In this document: one piece after another, positions 48,085-59,422 of the stretch
Numbering within the stretch: position 1 is the stretch's first letter
Layout: every line of letters begins with the position of its first letter
Assembly: GCA_030062745.1 (NCBI GenBank)
Contig: CP099843.1
Coordinates: 23,862,122-23,926,121, forward strand
Direction of reading: 5' to 3'
Origin: Capitulum mitella
Lineage: Eukaryota > Arthropoda > Thecostraca > Pollicipedomorpha > Pollicipedidae
Length of the DNA: 64,000 nt
Translations under genes and position numbers: made by a program
Notes under the pieces: generated by a model
Told to the model about the DNA's origin: nothing
The model's input: the letters and a program-made list of their open reading frames with translations, nothing else
Database searches by the model: none

Positions 48085-49786
48085 AGGGTCACCGATTGTT
48101 GCAGATATTGCATGATTCAAATGCCTAAAACGCGGTGACGAATTGTCAGAAAAAGGAGCGATTAGTGCCATTCGAAAGAGGGATGTTCTACCGTTCATAA
48201 ATAAGCTCGTTTTTTCGGTTAGCTCGTGATGACCTTTGGCAACACTAGGTCACATTGAACGTTTTCAGTTCTAACCATGTTTGTCCACGGTAGTCTCCGC
48301 AAAAATGTACCGCATTATGTCTCCAAATATCCATCCAGATATCCACAATAAGCGTGGCGGCAAACATTCCTGGGCAAACTGAAACTTTTTTTGTTATCTT
48401 GAATTTAGTGTTGCTAAGTGGCGCGTGAGAAATATGCCCTGAAGCTGTTTCAAGAATATTGATTGATTTCGTGCCTTCTGTTCGTCTGATTGTTCCACGA
48501 TTTGGTGTGCACAATGTTCTGCACGCCTGCTATACTAGCTTAGTTTCAAGTTGCTTGACCAGAGACGTCAAAAGTCATGACACCCGCCACCAATCGGCTT
48601 CTGCCATCCGAATCTGACATACCCGTTTTTCACATCTGCACGAAAGTGGGTCCATCGGGCGTTGTTAGGTCCTAAAGCCAACTGAGATAATTCTAGTCAT
48701 GCATCGGGACCTTCGGAAGGTCAACCGAGGCCAGTGACATCAGTTGACCCTGGATCACCCATGCTGACTTCAGATCGGTTGTATGATACAGATTATGTCA
48801 TATCAAATAATAAGGATTATAGATGATTTCGAATTTCATGTCCATTTTGCACGCATGGAGTCGTTGTGTTCATTCTATGCCCTGGAAAAATGTGAATATT
48901 CTGTTTTTCTTTTGGGCTTGTTTCTCATTCATCACTTTTGTCTGATTCTGTAGGAAGCTGTCATTTCGCCTCTAACTTTTCCAACATTCAGGGGGATGGC
49001 GTCATGACAAAAAAAAACGCCCATGGAATCTTCGATACGTGCAAATTTTGATACGTTGGCAATATATTTGAAATTCGGAAGTTTTGCCATAAAAAAAGTC
49101 ATGAATGGTTCGATGCTTGGTAATTCGAAGTCACTCGGGGTCAGTAATCTCGGTTAACCTTAAAAGGCCCTGACGCTCGACTTAGATGGTCTCAATTGGC
49201 TTAAAGTCCTAAGAACACCAGATAAACTCATTTCTGTGGACATGTGAAGAACGGGTATGTCAGATCTCGATGGTAGGGGTCGACTGGTGGTGGCGTATCA
49301 CTACCCTTGACCTTTCGTTTTAAGTAATTCAAGATTAAGATGATGTGTAGCAGCCACTCAGAACAATGTCCTGACCAAATTGTAGAACAGTCCGAGAAAC
49401 GAAACGCACGAAAACAATCAATATTCGTGAAATAATCTCAGGGCACATTTCCCAGGTGGCACTTGTCAACATTAAATTCAAGATATCTGAAAAAATTCAA
49501 TCTGCCCAGGAATGTTTCTTTTTGCCACGCTTATTGTAAGTTTTTTGTGGACATATTGTGCTGAATTTTCGCGAAGATCACGGTGGGCAAACATGGTTAA
49601 AACCTAAAACGTTCAATATGATCTTGTCAGGTGAAAAGTCATGCCGAGATCACAAAAAATTAAAGCTATTTATGAAAGCTGGAACACCTTTCTTCCAAAC
49701 TGTGCTAATCGTGATTTTCTGTGACAGTTTGCCACCGAATTATGGGCATTTCAATCAGTCGCTACCTATAAAAATCGGTGACCTTT
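48085..49786. repeat. 1.7 kb foldback element, copy 2
   Basis: Duplicate of 37963-39664 within the tandem duplication; only scattered substitutions. Confidence 0.8.
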
Positions 49787-51302
49787 CATGACCTCCAACT
49801 TTGACCTTAGACTTCACTCAAAGTCATTTCTTTATGGTGCTGAGGGTAACAAACTTCATCAGGATCAAAATCAAAATGGACCCGGTCAATTCATGTGCGA
49901 TTTCACGTGGCATGACCCAACTGCAGAATTGTTCATGGGCAATGGTGCATTGTGAACGTGGTCGCACTAGCCTTGTGCAGTGTTTGTTGATGAATAAATT
50001 TTGTGTACTTCGATTTTTGCGTTTATCTCGACACAGCTAGGGGATCAGTGTGGCGTGGAAAATGCGATGGATCAGTAAAAGACTTGGCGAAGATTCCCAT
50101 TGGTTTCATGGCTGACAGCTGTACGACAGGAAGTGGGTTATGGGGAGATAGTAACAGGGTGTGGACTAGGATGTCAAGCTGTTGAACAAGCTGGATAAAC
50201 GCAGCATGTTGCTATGACAACGTACAGATAGGTGCAAAAGAAACCGATGACATTCATTGGTATTCACATGGATTCAGGAATGATAAATGCTGGTTCCAAC
50301 ATGTTAACATATAAACGCTCAAGTTTCTGTGGACACCTACATGACAACAGTAAGACTACCAGGGCATTGCAAAATGACAACTTATGGGTGGAAATCCTCG
50401 TTGTAAGACATTCAAACGACATTATCTCGATTATCCAGGAAAAATCTTTCGAAAAGAAATGAATGGTCGCCCTGTTTCTGGATAAAGGGATGGTCGTAAT
50501 AAGCTATCCTCTAAACTGTCATGGTGGAAAGCTTTTTTCTCTCGGTTTTTTTTCTACGACATGCATGTGTGCATAAATGTAACTTAGCCTAATTATTTTA
50601 TCCTTATCATAGGCAAGTTGGTTGAGCTGTTTGCGTTTCAGAAACCAGCCATGGGCACAAGTATGGTTTACCTACCTCATCCATAATTATTCATCACTAA
50701 AAATTTGAAAATAATAACAGCAATTTCATCTACCATCATCATGACCTTGTTCACCTACCAGCTGGACTACCTGTCCTGAAAAAAACTTACTAAACTGATT
50801 GGGTGGATAGGTAGGTTTGTAGGTAGAAGGCTACACAGCCCCAGCTAAAAAAGCATTCTTCGTTGCATTCTTGGTAATCAGTCAGTCAAAAGGCAGTACA
50901 ACTGGTCTTTATGAGCATGCAGCTATCGTTACGTTCATAATAGAATAACCTTTGCAAGCCACAAAAAGCATCCACTAATCAGCAAGGGCAGCGAGCACCA
51001 CAAGGCTCTGACCAACATCAACCAACACAGCTAAGGTATAGCAACCTTGGAAAATGATAAAACATGGCTCACTTTGAAGTATCACAAGAAGTCATCATAC
51101 AGTTCATAGCATAATGACACAAAAATCACCGATATTTCAAATTACTTACCTAAGCGTCTATTGCAAAATTTTGCAAGCTTCCGTAAATGCCTCAGATACG
51201 GTTTAAATGTCTGTTAAAACGATATGGAAGCTCTATGAAAAGACTAAACATACATGGCTTTTGCTTCACTGCAGTTCATGTCTGAATTATTTGCCAGTAT
51301 AA

Positions 51303-52500
51303 CTCGCTCCCGATTAGGGGGTGGTTGACCGCCCCTGAGGTTTTTCCGAAACTGCAAGAGAACGAACAAACGTAGCGTCACGAAACTTTGTGTCTTTTAC
51401 TTGATTATTTCTTCATCTTGTACCAAGTTTTTGACCTCAGGTCAAACAAGGTGTCTGACCTTGGTCACGTCAAATGAACCTATATCCTAAAACGTTCAGC
51501 GCCCTGCAGCTTTGTCGCATGATGTTGCAACAAAACTTTCAAGGGAAAGAGATCTTGATAAATGGAACAAATCTGCTTTCTCGCATTTTTTTCGGAAATA
51601 TCCGGGCCATTGACATAAGGTCAAGCCCGTTTCCAATATAAGTCGTCGTTTTCTCGAAAATTGAGGGAATTTTTATGTGTTTTTAGGTGACAATTTGCGT
51701 GTCGGGAAATCCAGACATCCAGTTTTGGTCAATGGGCAAAGTTTCAATGATCTCCGACCACTGGCCTGAGATCAGGTCACAAATGACTGTTATGAGTCAA
51801 AATGCACTGCCATCAAAATCGGCGATGCATGACTCAGACTGGGTAGAAAACGCAGAGTTGGCTCGCACAGTTGTGACTAATATCAAGAAGTTCAAAAAGT
51901 TTGTTAAAATTGGAAATTTTCGAAATAAACAGGCGCTCATGAATAAGGTTCCATCACTTGTGCAGATTGATAGCTATGATTTTTTTTCTCAAAATTGAAA
52001 AGGAGAAACGGTCACAAGAAGCACTAAGATAAAGAAAGAAACCAAAAAGGAATATTTGGGGAAAATAAAAGGACGCTAAAATTAGTTCCAAAAATTAATT
52101 TCATACCACGTTCGTCTATGGCTCTCAACGGTGAGAAAATCGCCATGTCTTTAACTCAACGTTTCCGCGTACATATTACAAATCAGAAAAATCAGGCGTG
52201 TATCGGCATCTGAGGATTTTTAACTGTCCCCTGTTACCATTGTCTAGACTTTATTAGTCACAGCCCTTGAGATCCAGGCTGTTTCTCATTATGATGCAGG
52301 CGGCTGTGAGGAAACATACATAGGGCGTAAATGACTTAAATATTATCCAAAACTAAACATGAGGCCATTATCGAGTTCTACTCGTCACAAGCCTTCGAAC
52401 GGTGCGCTTATTTTTATCGTGCAACCAACCGTTCCAGAGTTAGAGGGGGCAGTCAATGCCTCCCCCTCCCCTCCTCTCCTCCAGCCGTGCGTGCATGTCG
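51303..52500 (-). mobile_element. family B element B5 in duplication copy 2
   Basis: Duplicate of 41173-42368; present before the duplication. Confidence 0.7.
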
Positions 52501-53396
52501 TCGACTCACAGTCGGGTGTGGGATAATTATAGAAATAAATATCAACTTGTATAATATAGCTGGGGGACTGTTTTGTTCTATTGTTTTGTGTTCCATAAAT
52601 ACTGAGGAAGAAAATACTCAGGTGTCTACCAAAACATTTTTCTACCTCTCAGAAGGCATGCTTTCAAAAGTTGGAAGCAAAGATTCAGCTAAGGCGCATT
52701 AGTTGCAACAGTGGCGCAAAACACGGGCTGCGTCGCGTTGTTAGGCATAAGGTACATATCAGGCATGGAGAAATCACGTGTTGTAGAAGGCACAAGTCAA
52801 GATGGGTTGCCTGGATGCCTACCCGGATAGTTGGGACACTTACCTGCTTGCCCTATGGGATTGAGTCCTAATGTTTCCCCAAGTAAATAGCTAGCAGGCA
52901 CTAGCCAAGCAGGACCAAGGCCACCATTCCCGTCCGCAACGTGTCGTATTGCCGTACGAAGACACCTATGTAGATGAAGCCTAGAATTTGCTTAGCTTCG
53001 CAGAATTAGTTACGTAGGTAGCTGGACATTTACCCAAACCTTCATCATAGCACTGAAACATGAAGGTGCTTTTTCAGGATCTGGTGAGATGCAGCTTGCT
53101 CATTAGTAGAGTGAAATAGGTAGTTTGTGCCTTTCCATTTCACTTTGTCCATAGTTGATTGATTACCGTCATGCATCAGCGGCATTACAGCGTTCCTTTT
53201 CCTCGGATAAGCAGTGAAAGTAATGAGTTACGGCATATATCGTGTTTGTGTTTGCTATTTTACGCAATCGAATGTTGTAATTACATCCTAGGTATGGCGC
53301 AAAGTGTTAAGTAAAGTTTAGAATATAGAAACACGTGCTAAATTTTGTGTGCGTTCCTCAGCCAGACAACAGCTGTGGCTACAGCCGCAGCCATAC

Positions 53397-53536
53397 TTAT
53401 CTGGGTTTATGCCGCGCCCCACCCCGTTGGCCATAGGCTGAAGTCGGCCACGCGGCTGGCCGCCCCGTATAAGCCTCTAGTTCCAAGACCGGCCTGGTCC
53501 GGCCAATTTCCTCCCGTATACTGTCCGACTGATTCT
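53397..53536 (-). CDS. candidate terminal exon of an unknown minus-strand gene, duplication copy 2
   Basis: Same exon as 43266-43405. The acceptor here reads TTCTTTTGGTCTGTAG. This copy is the one that may still be linked to upstream exons, since the duplication cut copy 1 upstream. Confidence 0.35.
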
Positions 53537-53984
53537 CTACAGACCAAAAGAACATCAGAACCGTAGGAACCAAATGGAGATCAAACATCAGCATAATTGA
53601 CCTCAGTTCAGTCCGGAGGCCGGCCAGGCCCCGTTAATTTTCCTTGCAACGCCATCCGAATGACATCTCAGATAACTAACGCAGTTTACCAGCATTGCCC
53701 TAGAAGTTACAGAGAGGCCGATGCCGGAAGATGTCGGAATACCGTCATCCGATTGGTGGCGGACGCCACTACGAACGACGGCCCGAAGCCCAGACTGGTC
53801 GCTTCCCGCGAGCCAACGTGGCCATGCTACCTGCCTGCCAATTCACGTTACACACCCTAGCCCGATCTCGACGAACGCTTATAGTCACGGACATCGTTTT
53901 GAAGCCGGTGACTGGCCAAGCCGCTAATCCCATCCTCCGCCAGCCAATGCTCTATTTTTTTCGACGCGTATTGCCTTCGTCTCC

Positions 53985-54365
53985 GAAGTTGTGTGGTCCC
54001 TCCCGGTCTTACGGGCCTCGTAAAAATAATCCCTTTTGGAGTTTCGTTTGCGCAGATAAATGGAAAAACTGTATGCCTATGAACACCGTCTGTCCAGTCT
54101 ACATTCTCCTCGGCGGACGCTATACTGAGATAGAGTTGCAAACCGACTCATCATTCACACGGGCCGGGCCCCGCGACTGCCAGGCGCGACGATCCTTGCG
54201 AAGGACATCCACTTCCTCTCGATACTTCCCGGTTGGATTGTTATACTTGTATTTCCGTCTGGTTCGCGCCAAGTGGCCGGTCATCTGGGGCGGCTGGAAA
54301 CCCGAACCTCCCCCCACCCCAGAGTGAGGAGGGGTAGGTGTGCGTGGGACAGAGTCCGTGAACAC
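53985..54365 (-). CDS. candidate internal coding segment of the unknown minus-strand gene, copy 2
   Basis: The minus-strand frame reads VPRTPTPPHSG, then QMTGHLARTRRKYKYNNPTG, KYREEVDVLRKDRRAWQSRG and PARVNDES, then a stop at about 54120. It is separated by one in-frame TGA (inside a GTGAGT donor-like string) from the segment ending at 54366. An acceptor-like GGGTTTCCAG lies before CCGCCCCAG. The charge pattern is protein-like, but I do not recognise it. Exon edges, and the continuation through 53985-54119, are unresolved. Copy 1 counterpart is 43850-44230. Confidence 0.3.
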
Positions 54366-54638
54366 TCACATCTTGATGTCTGGTGGATGGCTGTCCCCGC
54401 GGAGCGCCGGAGAGACAAGTGCTGCTGTTGCTGTCTTGGAACTCACTCCAACCGTTCGAAATGCGAAGCGCCATGCAGCCTCCCAGGCAGAACCGTCCAG
54501 AGCAGCGGTCCGCGCCAGTCTGCCCTCCATTCTTTTCGACTTTTCCGTCGGTGGCTCTGAGCCGGCAGCAGGATCCATGGCTCCTCCCCTCTTTGCCCGC
54601 AGACGTCGTTGCTCTGCTTTCTCTCTGTAGGCGGGTCT
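54366..54638 (-). CDS. candidate upstream coding segment of the unknown minus-strand gene, copy 2
   Basis: The minus-strand frame reads AEQRRLRAKRGGAMDPAAGS, then EPPTEKS, RLARTAALDGSAWEAAWRFA and FRTVGVSSKTATAALVSPAL, then RGDSHPPDIKM before a TGA that is part of GTGAGT. An acceptor-like CCTACAG precedes AGAGAAAG. In copy 1 (44231-44483) the exon is cut by the breakpoint after the AEQRR position. The differences I see between copies in this frame all change amino acids, which argues against strong constraint. Confidence 0.3.
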   Translation of the reverse strand, partial: RPAYREKAEQRRLRAKRGGAMDPAAGSEPPTEKSKRMEGRLARTAALDGSAWEAAWRFAFRTVGVSSKTATAALVSPALRGDSHPPDIKM

Positions 54639-54660
54639 TTTCAAGCCCCAAATGGTTCAT
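54631..54660 (+). other. candidate 30-bp plus-strand microexon
   Basis: Strong acceptor (TGCTTTCTCTCTGTAG ending 54630) and GTGAGT donor at 54661 bracket ten codons, AGLFKPQMVH. It starts 12 bp past the duplication end, so only one copy exists. Confidence 0.25.
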
Positions 54661-54718
54661 GTGAGTTTGTGTTTTGTGAGTTTGTGCACATGCGTCACCC
54701 GGCTCTTCTCGCCTGCAG

Positions 54719-54830
54719 TTCTTGCCGGAGGCGGCTGCCTCTCTACCTCCAAACACGGCCACTCAGGGTCGCAGCTGTCGTTCTCTGTCGGATGTCTTTG
54801 TCGGCCTCCCGTTCAGGTGTCCACCAGACG
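54719..54830 (+). CDS. candidate plus-strand exon, unknown gene
   Basis: Acceptor CTCTTCTCGCCTGCAG and donor ACG/GTGAGT bracket an open 112-bp frame reading FLPEAAASLPPNTATQGRSC, then RSLSDVFVGLPFRCPPD. Both splice signals are near consensus. Phase 0 at the start fits the 30-bp candidate microexon. I find no further plus-strand exons, and the family is not recognised. Confidence 0.35.
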
Positions 54831-54832
54831 GT

Positions 54833-55805
54833 GAGTTGTTTTCCTGACTTCTGCGAATATCTTGTCGTTTGGATGGTCGCAACCAGGCACTGGGCCAGAT
54901 GGCCCGAAAGTGCTTAAAAATCATCCTACAGAAGTTGACAAATGTGTATCTTTTGTGATGGTAGTCAACCTAGGAATGTTTGGGAAATGCTGCGTCAATA
55001 TTCTTTTGTTCGCATTTTGACTAAAAGTGGCCGAAAATGAGCTCTATTAACAGGGAAATAGCATGCAGTGTTGCTGTGGAAAATACGCATTTATTTCCTT
55101 TAAATATTTTTTTCTGATGGCAGTGGTCTATAATGCGCTAATGCATACAGCTAATGCACGTTAGGTGCAAAAAACAAGTTATTTTGTGAACATCTACCTT
55201 ACCCTTGCTATATGTATGCCGACATCTCTATTTCGCTAACATCATGGAGGCTGTTAGAAAAAGCGCATCAGAAACCTCCTCCAAATATCACTCACTTATT
55301 TTCCATGATGTATATTTTTACGCTATGATCGTCATACTTGCCCATTTCCCCCATTTCCAAAGAACCAGAGTATTGTTCATACTGCGCCGGCTTATTTTTG
55401 CTTAAGCTCAGCGTGTTTAGAACGTCTAAGCAGCACATGTGTTTGCTAACAGAAAGCAGAGAGGTTAGATCAAGTTTAAACATGCGAACCATCGTATTCT
55501 AAATAGTTCAGCAAATAGTTCATCTGTGATGGAAACGTTTGCTTTGATTTGATTGAAACGTTTGCCGACCATGACATTGTCTCCGGGGAGCCCACGTCAT
55601 GTTAAGCCGTGGCGTCACCTAATGCTATCGTGTTTCGAACTTGGAGCACGTCACGTGCTCATTGGTCGTGCGGTGCTAGTTGTTGCCCAAAAATGGTTTC
55701 CTGGAGAGAGTTTTTTTTGTTTCTTCCATGGAAATGGTTTAAGAAATGGAAGAGCATTTAAGCCGCTCCGTACCAGCGGACAGATCCACCTTCCCCGCAC
55801 AAGGA
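54833..55805. other. no recognised gene
   Basis: AT-rich sequence to about 55520. Nothing identified. Confidence 0.35.
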
Positions 55806-57360
55806 GGTGATTGATTGGTGATTGGTGACTGAACACCCGCCTCCTCTAACTCGCGAACCGTGCATCGGAGGTAAATGATACATGTTTGGAAAATACTCCA
55901 AGAATAGAGCCAGAAACAGGTCACATTTTTAAAAATTGCTCAAAATTTTAAGGAAATAATGCCACAAATTTCACAATTAAAGATTCTGATATTTCTTAAT
56001 GGGTCAGCAACTAGTCGGTATTTTGCCTGAAATTATGCCTTGCAAGATAGCCAATGACACGGCAAACAACCCATTCTAAGTGAGGTTAAATGTTTTTTAC
56101 TTTTGGCGCATGCCAGGTCAGGCCACGTCAACATTCTTATGGTAATGGTACATTACCATATAACTATAATATAACTATATAACCATATAACTATAACACA
56201 TAATTTTACAAATGGTAAATTTGTAAAATGAAGATCCTCTTTTCCTAATTTGCCAAATCTAATTTTCTAATTTTTTATTTTCACTTGAGAGGGTGCTGAT
56301 AACATACTCAAACAAATTATAGCACGGTTTCAGGTTGAACCAAAGGTCAGCTAAGGTTAATTAGGGTCAAATTTTCAAACAACAGAAATCGAAGAATTAA
56401 AGGTTTTAGGGGATCTACCTGGCATGTAGAATATTTTTTAGGGTTCAGGAAGGGTCAGGAGAGGCCAAGAGAGGTCATGTGAGGTCACCAGCCGACGGTC
56501 TCCGACGCCACTCGATGCGCCTGGGGTGGGGAGGAATAAATAAGGTAGACATGACCATGTAGGGATTTTCTTTTAATGGAACTTTGTTCTCGCATTTTAT
56601 CTCTAGAATGGTCCTTACACATTATAGTGACCCATTCAAAATCACGACAAATTCTTTAGCATATTGTTCAGGTCAAAAAGGGTCACTGACCTCGGAGGAC
56701 TTCTAGTGACCTCGTTTTGCCCTACATTTTGAGATATAATTATTTTGGGCCATGAAATGGACATTGTCGTCTGTTTTAACCATGCAGAGCCGCAAATTAT
56801 TCATTATCTTCAAAAAGCGTGGGTTTATAGCATGCTGCCATATTGGTAGACCGTGATGTGACTCAAAATCACGGGTGCTCTGGTGACATGATGGTGGCAC
56901 ATATGAAGAATGATATATATATAAGTATCACAATAATATCTACAATAATATCTAAGCATCACAATCTCGCAACAATTCGTTCAAATTTGGACGGATTTTC
57001 AAAAAAGGCTAACATCGACCAGGCCTCAGGTCATGGACCTGGAATTCCCCCAAAATCCATAATATAGAAACTGTACCCTCTATTATATGCTATAACTCCT
57101 CTTTTAGCTCTTTTTCGCTTCAGCGAACTCAGTTAAACCACGAAATAGGCGATGAAAGATTTTGGAGGTTGACCTCGTCGACTTAACCTAGGTAGGTCAG
57201 TGAACTGACCTGATCGGGGCTGAAATTTTTGCGGGATATGCGCAATGAATGATAAAAAAGAAACTGTGAATTTGGCGGTTCTGTGCTTTTCCGTTTTTTT
57301 CACTAGGGCCGAAAAACCTGAGGGGGTGTTCGAACATCCGTCCCCCTGGTACGGGACGGG
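55806..57360 (+). mobile_element. family B-related element, long divergent copy B6
   Basis: The right end is clear: CCTGAGGGGGTGTTCGAACATCCGTCCCCC, then GGTACGGGACGGG and TTAA at 57361-57364. The left part has CCTCTAACTCGCGAACCG as in B1, but no left TTAA or terminal repeat is visible. It is about 300 bp longer than B1, with AT-rich extra sequence at 56150-56260. Possibly a subfamily. Confidence 0.6.
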
Positions 57361-57364
57361 TTAA

Positions 57365-58043
57365 GCCAACAGACGTCGTCGTTTGCCGAAATTACATCGA
57401 ACGCCAAGCTGAATGCGGCAGAAAATGAAACGTGCACTCCAATGGCCAGATTGCTTTTGATGCATTCGAGACGAAATTGAACAGCACGCCATCGGAACTG
57501 TCGGTTCGTCAAAAAAGAAAAACATCAGCCGTGGCCAGATGGTGCTTTCGAAGCGCCAGCAAGACCGGCAGCACATGCAGAAACTGAAGCTGAAACAGAT
57601 CAGCTATCCACATGCAGGGGTCAACCAAAACCCCGCATCACGAGCTTGCAGCCAGTACTAAGCGTTCCCAGACACGATCTTTCCAAGTCATCCTTCATGC
57701 GAAAAGCTCCTGGATGCAACACACAGGCGTAGACGATCGCAGGGCCGAGCTGGTCTAGCTTGCATACTTAAAAGCGTCACCGAAACGCCTACCAGCCCTG
57801 CCAGAGTGCAGCTGCTTCTGCAGAAGCCAGCAGACTCCTGAAAAATACTTGAATGGTGATGTGTTGGCTGCGTTTATGCAGAGTAGTCACACCAAAGACA
57901 CATGACTATCCCTCCTAATGTCTGCCAAGGGCCAGAACGTCGATATATATCCACTTTACAATAATGTCCGGCTGGCAACGAACTCATGTCAGCCTCGAGA
58001 TGTTATGGTGGAAGAATGTATGTGTATATATATACATATATAC

Positions 58044-58083
<40 letters not shown>

Positions 58084-59165
58084 AGATCGCGGCTGGAAGA
58101 ATATTTGTGCACCAGAAGGACGTGATCGAGCCGGTTGGAGAGGATCAGACAACTCTGAACATAACATTAACATGCAAGTGGGAGTTAGATCGAACATCCG
58201 CACAAAGTGCTTACAGACAGAGCTTGAAGTCAAGTGGAAACCCAGATACGAGAATGTTATGACGGCACCTGAAACTGTTGTGTGGCAAAGTCCGGCGCCG
58301 TCATCTGTGAAGTTTTGTACACCAGTGAAGCTTGAATGAGTCAAGAAAACCTCTGAAAAGTGCAGGCAGGAAGAGAAATATTGGTAACAAAAGCTGGAAT
58401 GCCTGACAGAGCATGACGTGGCGGTAGGAGATGCAAAGATTGTCGTGAAATACTAATTGCAGCTGGCAAAGCAGAAGTAAACAACAAAGTAGACAACAAA
58501 GCAGCAAATGCTCTCACAGACACAGGATCCGCACAGGTGTCAGAGTGTATAACGTAAAAGCCTCCGGTGTCAAGAAACTGGTAGATGTTACAGACCGGTC
58601 CCTGTCGCAAAAGGGACTGAAGGATTGCCTGAGCACACTTCATGCATGGACACGGTTTCCTTCTGTGCACGGCGCACAATTGGATGCAAACCAGAAGTGG
58701 ATAAGTAGCAGGTGTCAGCAAGTAGAGAGAAAGGCGCCATGGAGCAAACAACATGGGATAGAAAAAAAAATTAGTTTCGTGAAAACATTGGCTTAAAGGT
58801 GGACTGACCTCGCGCAAGCAGCTGCGGCTCAAGCAATGACGGCAACACAGCCAGACGTGCTTTTGCCAGCGAGGAAATGTTTTTTGCGATGACCGGTGTA
58901 TCGCTGCGTCTGATCCACAATCTCGAAATCGTCCCGCTTGGCGATGTCCCCTGGATTTGCATTGGACGAAGATGAGTTTGCTGATCTCTGCTCAGAGACC
59001 GCTGATCATTACATATACCTGTATCACTGGTGCACGATGCCTCCCACCCTGCGCAAGATACTGGTCCACAGCCTCCTGGTGATGCGGCACATGATTTTGC
59101 CGATCGGGATGATGAGCGAAGAAGCCCGAGAGTCGTTGAATAAATACATACCATAGTGAATAAAG
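57365..59165 (+). pseudogene. RAG1/Transib-like DDE transposase, decayed
   Basis: Order of recognisable blocks: DIYPLYNNVRLA (about 57940); CKWELDRTSAQSAY with the first catalytic D at 58188-58190, corresponding to CDG-G of RAG1; VWQSPAPSSVKFC-P (58281-58325), the counterpart of RAG1's Q--P-S---CRP; ANALTDTGSAQ with the second D at 58519-58521; CLSTLHAWTRF (about 58630), counterpart of RAG1's LH--I; SNDGNTARRAF (about 58830), counterpart of RAG1's NGNYAR; and YIYLYHWCTMPPTLRKILVH then SEEARESLNK with the third acid E at 59130-59132, counterpart of RAG1 SEGNESGNK. Known role: RAG1 and Transib transposases cut DNA at 5-bp-duplicating terminal repeats. Several frameshifts and stops, plus an (AT)n tract at 58024-58082, show it is dead. 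I do not see Transib-type CAC-starting terminal repeats or a RAG2-like gene. Confidence 0.65.
58024..58082. repeat. (AT)n microsatellite inside the RAG1-like relic
   Basis: ATAT/ACAT tract interrupting the transposase frame between the VEEC and KIAAGRIF-type segments. Confidence 0.93.
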
Positions 59166-59422
59166 AGTGACTGATGCACAGGTGAGTCATTCAATCAGTG
59201 CACTAAATAAAGTACATGTAATTCATCTTCCCTCACTCAAGTAAAGTGTTTTAATGCGACCTAACCCAAGATCACGGGGCCTGGGTTCACGGCATGTTTG
59301 TTAATATTGTCTGATATTATTTACTCGAGTGTGATGACAACCAGTCGATTAAAGTTATAAAAACAACATATATCGACAAAAGAAATCGTAAAATAAAACC
59401 GACTTAAGGTCAGTGGTCTTAA

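Larger units (their letters stand above)
44484..54618. repeat. tandem segmental duplication, copy 2 (10,135 bp)
   Basis: Equals copy 1 plus a 1,209-bp family A element and one extra TTAA (45412-46624). Subtracting 1,213 bp leaves 8,922 bp against 8,919 for copy 1. Confidence 0.95.

Noticed and set aside
58500..58551. DTGSA in ANALTDTGSAQ as a retroviral-type protease active site
   Set aside because: The surrounding blocks follow RAG1/Transib order (CKW-D, WQ-P-PSS--FC-P before; LHAW-R, NDGNTARR and SEEARES-NK after), so this is better read as the second catalytic aspartate of that transposase.
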